Source of the DNA: Glycomyces sp035765105
GTDB lineage: Bacteria > Actinomycetota > Actinomycetes > Mycobacteriales > Micromonosporaceae
Direction: 5' to 3'
DNA: 64,000 nt
NCBI GenBank assembly: GCA_035765105.1
Contig: DASTYG010000048.1
Coordinates: forward strand, 1 to 64,000
Shown: one piece after another, positions 59,708-64,000 of the stretch
Position numbering within the stretch: the first letter of the stretch is position 1
Layout of the letters: the number at the start of each line of letters is the position of its first letter
Notes under the pieces: generated by a model
Databases searched by the model: none
What the model was told of the DNA's origin: nothing
Seen by the model: only the letters and a program-made list of their open reading frames with translations
Program-made: the position numbers and the translations under genes

Positions 59708-61606
59708 GTGGACACCACCGCCCGCACCCGCCGCTCCCCGCTGGCGATCCCCGACGTGACCATCGACGACGCCTTCTGGGCGCCGCGCCGCGAGACCGTC
59801 CGCACCGGGACCATCCCCCACCAGGAGCAGCAGCTGCGCACCGGCGGCCAGTTCGCGGCGCTCGAACTGGCCTGGAGGCCCGGCGACGAGGGCGAGCCGC
59901 ACATCTTCTGGGAGTCGGACGTCGCCAAGTGGATCGAGGCCGCCTCCTATGCGCTCGCCCGTGAACACGACGCCGATTTGGATGCGGCCGTGGACGAGGC
60001 GATCGCACTGCTCGCCGGGGCGCAGCAGGACGACGGCTACCTGAACGTCTACTTCACCGTCGTCAAGCCGGGCGAGCGCTTCACCGACCTGCGCGACGCC
60101 CACGAGCTGTACTGCGCCGGGCACCTCATCGAGGCGGGCGTGGCCCACCACGAGGCGACCGGCAAGACGACGCTGCTGGAGATCGTGCGCCGCTACGCCG
60201 ACCTCATCGACCGCGAGTTCGGCCCCGGCGGCGCCTGCGAAGGCGGCTACGACGGCCACGAGGAGATCGAGCTGGCCCTCGTCAAGCTCTACCGCGCCAC
60301 CGGCGAGCGCCGCTACCTCGACCTCGCGCTGCGCCTGGTCGACAACCGCGGCACGCTCCCGCACTACTTCGACCGCGAACGCGAGCGGCGCGGCACCGTG
60401 GGCTACTTCGGGCACTTCTTCGCCGACCGCGACCGCCGCGCCGAGTGGTACCGGCGGTACAACCAGTCCCACCTGCCCGTCCGCGAGCAGACCGAGGCCG
60501 TCGGCCACGCCGTGCGCGCCGTGTACCTGTACGCGGCCATGGCCGACCTCGCCGCCGAGACCGGCGATGGGACGCTCCGCGAGGTGTGCGAGCGGCTGTG
60601 GGACGACGTCGTGGCGACCAAGCTCTACGTCACCGGCGGCATCGGGGCCCTGCCCGAGATCGAGGGCTTCGGCCCCGCCCACCACCTGCCCGACGCCGAC
60701 GGCTACGCCGAGACCTGCGCCGCGATCGGCCTGGTCTTCTGGGCCCAGCGCATGGCCCTGCTCACCGGCGAGGCGAAGTACATCGACGTGCTCGAACGCG
60801 CCCTGTACAACGGCGTCATCTCCGGGGTCTCGGCCGACGGCATGCGCTACTTCTACGGCAATCCGCTTGCGAGCGACGGCACGGTGGAGCGCTCGGGGTG
60901 GTTCGACTGCGCCTGCTGCCCGCCGAACCTCGCCCGCCTGCTGACCTCGCTGGAGCACTACGTCTACACCGCCGACGCGGACGGGCTGACGGTGAACCTC
61001 TACGTCACCGGCACCGCCCGCATTGACCACAACGGACAGACGGTGCGCCTGGCCCAGACCGCGGACGCCCCTTGGGACGGCCGCGTCCGCCTCGTCCTCG
61101 ATGCCGAGGGCGCCTTCACGCTCAGGCTGCGCGTCCCCGAGTGGGCCGAGAGCGCCGCGCTCACCGTCGACGGCCGCGAGGTCGAAGTCGAAACCGAAGG
61201 GGGCCACCTGGTCCTGTCCCGCGACTGGGCCCCGGGCACCGCGATCGAACTCGACCTGGGCATGGCCCCCAAGCGGGTGCGCGCGAACCAGAAGGTGGCC
61301 GCCGTCCTGGGCAAGACCGCGATCCAGAAGGGCCCCGTCGTCTACTGCGCCGAGGAGGTCGACAACGCCGCGCCCGTCCCGGCGCTCGCCGTCCGATCGG
61401 ACGCGGCGCTCCAGGTGGCGCGCAACGAGACGACCGGTCTCGACGAGATCACCGTGGACGGCGTCATCGACCGCCGCGAGGACGAGGCGCTCTACACTAC
61501 CGAAAGCCCCACTATGGAGCCGACGACGATCCGCGCCGTCCCCTACTTCTCATGGGCCAACCGCGGCAAGGGAACGATGGCCGTCTGGCTCCGCGAGGCC
61601 CCGTAG
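59708..61606 (+). CDS. GH127 beta-L-arabinofuranosidase
   Basis: 632 aa, length typical for GH127 (HypBA1 type). The barrel has DPGYLNVYF-like DDGYLNVYFTVV, GHLIEAGVAHHEATGKTTLL, EGGYDGHEEIELALVKLYRA, then metal/nucleophile motifs DGYAETCAAIGLVFWAQRMA (about 328-347, Glu and Cys) and FDCACCPPNLARLLTSLEHY (about 398-416, Cys pair). The enzyme releases L-arabinose from beta-1,2-L-arabinofuranosyl chains with a Cys nucleophile held by zinc. No signal peptide. GTG at 59708 follows GGAAGGAAA. Second GH127-group gene in the window; no sugar transporter beside it. Confidence 0.92.
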   Translation: MDTTARTRRSPLAIPDVTIDDAFWAPRRETVRTGTIPHQEQQLRTGGQFAALELAWRPGDEGEPHIFWESDVAKWIEAASYALAREHDADLDAAVDEAIALLAGAQQDDGYLNVYFTVVKPGERFTDLRDAHELYCAGHLIEAGVAHHEATGKTTLLEIVRRYADLIDREFGPGGACEGGYDGHEEIELALVKLYRATGERRYLDLALRLVDNRGTLPHYFDRERERRGTVGYFGHFFADRDRRAEWYRRYNQSHLPVREQTEAVGHAVRAVYLYAAMADLAAETGDGTLREVCERLWDDVVATKLYVTGGIGALPEIEGFGPAHHLPDADGYAETCAAIGLVFWAQRMALLTGEAKYIDVLERALYNGVISGVSADGMRYFYGNPLASDGTVERSGWFDCACCPPNLARLLTSLEHYVYTADADGLTVNLYVTGTARIDHNGQTVRLAQTADAPWDGRVRLVLDAEGAFTLRLRVPEWAESAALTVDGREVEVETEGGHLVLSRDWAPGTAIELDLGMAPKRVRANQKVAAVLGKTAIQKGPVVYCAEEVDNAAPVPALAVRSDAALQVARNETTGLDEITVDGVIDRREDEALYTTESPTMEPTTIRAVPYFSWANRGKGTMAVWLREAP

Positions 61607-61613
61607 GCCCAGC

Positions 61614-61630
61614 GCCGCACGCGGTGCGGC
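61614..61630 (+). terminator. Hairpin after GH127 gene
   Basis: GCCGCAC-GCG-GTGCGGC: 7-bp stem with 3-base loop, 8 bases after the stop. No T-run. Confidence 0.55.
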
Positions 61631-62072
61631 TCAGGGCGGGCGTAGCGGGAGCGGCTCACAGGACGCCGCCGAAGGCGTGGACCGCGTGGACGGGAGGCGC
61701 GGCGTGAGCGGTCCTTCGGGCGGTTTCGGCGCGCCGGGGGCGTGGTCGTTCCGAGCCCACAGGGGCGTCCCCGAAACGGGTCGAAGGACGGCGGCGGAGG
61801 TGTTTCGGTCTGTTGCGGGAGAGGGTTCTTGGCGTAGGCTGACGCTGACCATGGGAGGTTTCCTTCCAAGGTGTGAAAGGTGGGCCGCCAAACGAGTTGG
61901 TAGCTAGAGAGGCGGCCCACCGGTCCATATTCAATTGCCGAATCTGGAGTCCGCGCACTGCGCGTGGGTGCATCTTTGCACACCAGTAGCGGAAATTTAA
62001 CCCCCGACACGCGCGACGCACCGAAATGACGGAGAGCATATGCGTCGTGGAAGTACTCGTCAACGATGCGCC
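61631..62072. other. Gap with no gene seen
   Basis: About 440 bases between the GH127 stop and the end of the minus-strand gene. AT content rises clearly after 61925. Apart from the hairpin at 61879-61921 no gene or repeat is recognised; short open frames here lack ribosome sites and codon bias. Confidence 0.5.
61879..61921 (-). terminator. Long perfect hairpin, likely terminator for the 62073 operon
   Basis: GGTGGGCCGCC (61879-61889) and GGCGGCCCACC (61911-61921): 11-bp perfect stem, 21-base loop, about 150 bases past the stop of the minus-strand gene. On the minus strand the stem is followed by TTTCAC, a weak T-tract. A structured RNA role is also possible. Confidence 0.45.
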
Positions 62073-62729
62073 TCAATCGCGGAACACCGGGCGCACCAGT
62101 TCTCCGATCTCCACGGTCACATCCTTGATGGATCTTCCTTCGGGCCCGAAGACTTCAGGGTCGAGGTCGGAGTCTCCCGAGAGGTTCCGATTCGAGACGG
62201 TGAGTCGCAGATTGCCCTCGGAGGCGATGCACTTGTATGCGGCATCGGCGCTCGACAGGAACCTGTCGACGCACGTGCCGTGCTCCCAACCGCTGAGCGA
62301 CTCGTAGTCGGTCCGCCAGCCGTCCGCGGCCGTGTTCGATCGGTCGAAGGGGCCGTATGGACGATCGTCGTTGACTTCGATCTCGATCGTGAGTTCCTGG
62401 CCCTCCGCCCCCGCAGCGCTGGACTCCCACCATCGCCACTGGCACAGATAGGCGTTGTACGACGGTTCGAGCCGCGAGACCTCCGGGCCGCCCGCCTCCG
62501 CCCCGTCCCACTCCAGCAGCTCCGCCACCGTGTCCGTACTGCCCAGGCACGTCGCCGACCAGCTTTCCGGCACAGCGAAGCGGTAGTCGAGCCGTGAGCG
62601 TTCGTACAGCTCATACGAGCCGAGGGCCCCGATGAAGACGAGCAGGATGGCCCCCACCAGGACGAGCCGCCGGTTGGAGCCGGGCTTCCACTTCGCCGAC
62701 CCGGAAGGTCGGCTAAAGGCTCGACTCAT
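62073..62729 (-). CDS. Hypothetical single-pass membrane protein
   Basis: 218 aa. Basic N-terminus, then one membrane helix NRRLVLVGAILLVFIGALGS (about 20-39), then an extracytoplasmic domain with four Cys (e.g. ATCLGST, AYLCQWRWW, HGTCVDRF, YKCIASEG) that may form disulfides. No family recognised. Starts inside the end of the preceding gene (17-base overlap), so it is translated with the ESX-type protein and may sit at the envelope with it. Confidence 0.65.
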   Translation of the reverse strand: MSRAFSRPSGSAKWKPGSNRRLVLVGAILLVFIGALGSYELYERSRLDYRFAVPESWSATCLGSTDTVAELLEWDGAEAGGPEVSRLEPSYNAYLCQWRWWESSAAGAEGQELTIEIEVNDDRPYGPFDRSNTAADGWRTDYESLSGWEHGTCVDRFLSSADAAYKCIASEGNLRLTVSNRNLSGDSDLDPEVFGPEGRSIKDVTVEIGELVRPVFRD

Positions 62730-63657
62730 GATGGAAACTCTCGGCGTCGATCTCGTCGGCTCCGGGAGGCGTCGGCATCGCCACTTCCCGCATGCTCCAT
62801 TCGCTGCGGACCGCCTCGATGCCCGCATGAATCTCGTCGTCCGCGCTCCTCAAGGCGGTTTCGACTTCGCTGAACCTCGCGCTCAGGTCGTCCAGCAGGG
62901 AGTCCAGATCCTTCGCGGTCAGCTGATTCTCGGACAAGTGGAAGGAGTACATGCTCCCCGCCAGCCCTGTCGCGCCGCCGCCGATCGCTCCGACGACGGC
63001 CAGTGCCCCCGTAGCCGCACCCGCGCTCAGCCCCGCCGCCACCACGCCGAGCACCGCGATGGACACCGTGTGCTGCATGGCCTTCTGCTGCTCCCAGTAG
63101 ACCTTTATCATCTCGGCTGTGAGCGCGTTCGCGCCCTCGACAAGACTGGAGACCGCCTCCTTGGCAGTGGTAGCCATCGCCTCCAACGAGGCGCACGCGT
63201 TGACCGCTGCCGCGAACATCTCCGCCTGCCGCATCTGAGCGGGGCGGTATCCCGCGAAGTACTCCTCGAAGGCTTCGGCCGCCTCGCCGTACCAGTCGCC
63301 GATCTTGTTGAGCACATTGCCAGGCGCCCCTTCGAGGTCCGCCATGTCCATGGCCACCGCATCGAGGAGTTCGGCGGCGCTCCCGAACTGCTCCGCATCG
63401 ACACTGTAGACGTTCCGGCAGAAGTCGGGGATGCTCCTCAGGTCCGGATAGTCCCCACTTGAGATCACCGCACCCTCCTGCTCCTTCGCGGCCTCGTAGT
63501 AGGCGGTGAACGGAATGCCGGTGCCGACCGCCGCCGCGGCGGCCGCAATGGGCCCCCAGGCTTTGATGGCGGCTTCGAGCGCTCTGAGCTCGTGGATGTT
63601 CACGGCGAGATCGTAGAGGGCTTGCTCGAGTTCTTCGGGTGTGCCAGGGGCTGTCAT
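62713..63657 (-). CDS. WXG-like / ESX-type helical protein
   Basis: 314 aa. The segment NKIGDWYGEAAEAFEEYFAG (about 114-133) is a WxG helical hairpin as in WXG100/LXG-type proteins, with other helices before and after. A glycine/alanine-rich stretch at about 200-235 (VSIAVLGVVAAGLSAGAATG) is hydrophobic. Resembles type VII secreted proteins. It lies in a three-gene minus-strand group with a small protein upstream and a membrane protein downstream. Confidence 0.7.
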   Translation of the reverse strand: MTAPGTPEELEQALYDLAVNIHELRALEAAIKAWGPIAAAAAAVGTGIPFTAYYEAAKEQEGAVISSGDYPDLRSIPDFCRNVYSVDAEQFGSAAELLDAVAMDMADLEGAPGNVLNKIGDWYGEAAEAFEEYFAGYRPAQMRQAEMFAAAVNACASLEAMATTAKEAVSSLVEGANALTAEMIKVYWEQQKAMQHTVSIAVLGVVAAGLSAGAATGALAVVGAIGGGATGLAGSMYSFHLSENQLTAKDLDSLLDDLSARFSEVETALRSADDEIHAGIEAVRSEWSMREVAMPTPPGADEIDAESFHHESSL

Positions 63658-63695
63658 CGCGACTCGGCTCCAGGGGTCGTGTTGGACGGAGCGGT

Positions 63696-63977
63696 TCAGT
63701 CTTTCGGGGCCGGCCCGTCGCGGTACCGGTCTTCGTCGGGGTAGACCGGGGAGGACGGGGGTTCCGGCGTTTCCCGGTCGGGGAATCCTTCGGCCATGAA
63801 CGCGTCGAAGTCGGACTGCGTCTCTTCGTCCGCGGCGGCGTAGTCTTCTGCGACGTCGATGAGGGCCACGGCAGCCGCTTCGATGTTCTCGCTGCTCTTG
63901 GCAAAGGCGTATTGGAGTTCGTCGCGAAGGGTACAGAGCGCCGAACCGGAGCGGAAGATCCCATTGTTCTTGGACAT
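63696..63977 (-). CDS. Small ESX-like protein of the same group
   Basis: 93 aa from ATG at 63977 (GTG at 63989 is also in frame; the sequence beyond the window edge is not available). LRDELQYAFAKSSENIEAAA and LIDVAEDYAAADEETQSDFD form the two helices typical of small WXG-like or ESX partner proteins, but the WxG turn itself is absent. The acidic proline-rich tail follows. Ends 39 bases before the 314-aa gene on the same strand; probably an operon. Low family certainty. Confidence 0.55.
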   Translation of the reverse strand: MSKNNGIFRSGSALCTLRDELQYAFAKSSENIEAAAVALIDVAEDYAAADEETQSDFDAFMAEGFPDRETPEPPSSPVYPDEDRYRDGPAPKD

Positions 63978-64000
63978 GGTGCCCGCCACGGCAGTGGGAT

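Overview
The window is chromosomal DNA of a high-GC Gram-positive actinomycete. GC content is high throughout, GTG and TTG starts are frequent, and neighbouring genes often overlap by 4 bases. Lineage markers are a mycothiol synthase (mshD), WXG/ESX-type secreted-protein genes, an IdeR/DmdR-type iron box and a triple 11-bp PHO box. Glycomycetaceae is a possible family, but that is only an impression. No insertion sequence, integrase, prophage or rRNA operon was seen; three tRNA genes are present (Arg-ACG, Ser-TGA, Ser-GCT).

Region by region. 0.03-7.7 kb (all minus strand): a tightly coupled run trpE-trpG-flavin reductase-MFS exporter-glycosyltransferase-like gene, followed by a NADAR protein, two GNAT acetyltransferases and a VOC protein. 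8.0-10 kb: a large ESX-type helical protein and a membrane protein. 10.1-13.7 kb: three unexplained nucleic-acid-type genes (NERD protein, DEDDh exonuclease, 609-aa coiled-coil protein of unknown function), a possible defence module. 14-19 kb: quinone oxidoreductase with divergent TetR regulator, tRNA-Arg, SpoU-type methyltransferase, AlkZ-like winged-helix protein. 19-25.6 kb: an operon of GroES-like protein, prephenate dehydrogenase and DUF885 peptidase, divergent from an AI-2E transporter and a DinG-like helicase. 25.7-29.5 kb: PHO box, PhoU-like protein and Pi transporter, NUDIX hydrolase, mshD, tRNA-Ser. 29.6-31.6 kb: iron-regulated FhuF-type reductase with a tiny overlapping upstream ORF, CPBP protease, tRNA-Ser. 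31.8-35.5 kb: MarR regulator divergent from a FAD monooxygenase, membrane protein and multicopper oxidase operon. 35.5-39.3 kb: a GH127/146-type arabinofuranosidase and an SDR/TetR pair.

39.5-50.4 kb is a complete type I-E CRISPR-Cas system in one coupled operon (cas3-casA-casB-cas7-cas5-cas6-cas1-cas2). A leader follows, then an array of 26 clear 28-nt repeats with a strict 61-nt period plus a decayed 27th. Two spacers (5 and 13) are 29/33 identical, and read on the minus strand they encode the same 11 residues with only synonymous changes, so the host sampled diverged relatives of one foreign gene. One repeat position stratifies along the array (A in repeats 1-4 and 25-26, G in 5-24).

50.5-64 kb: DinB-like protein, flavodoxin-fold reductase, disulfide-oxidoreductase-family flavoprotein, a four-gene OpuC-type osmoprotectant ABC transporter, two DUF202 membrane proteins, a MerR regulator, a SulP anion transporter, a GH127 beta-L-arabinofuranosidase and, at the right edge, a second ESX-like three-gene group.

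Functions are assigned by reading motifs; no database search was run.
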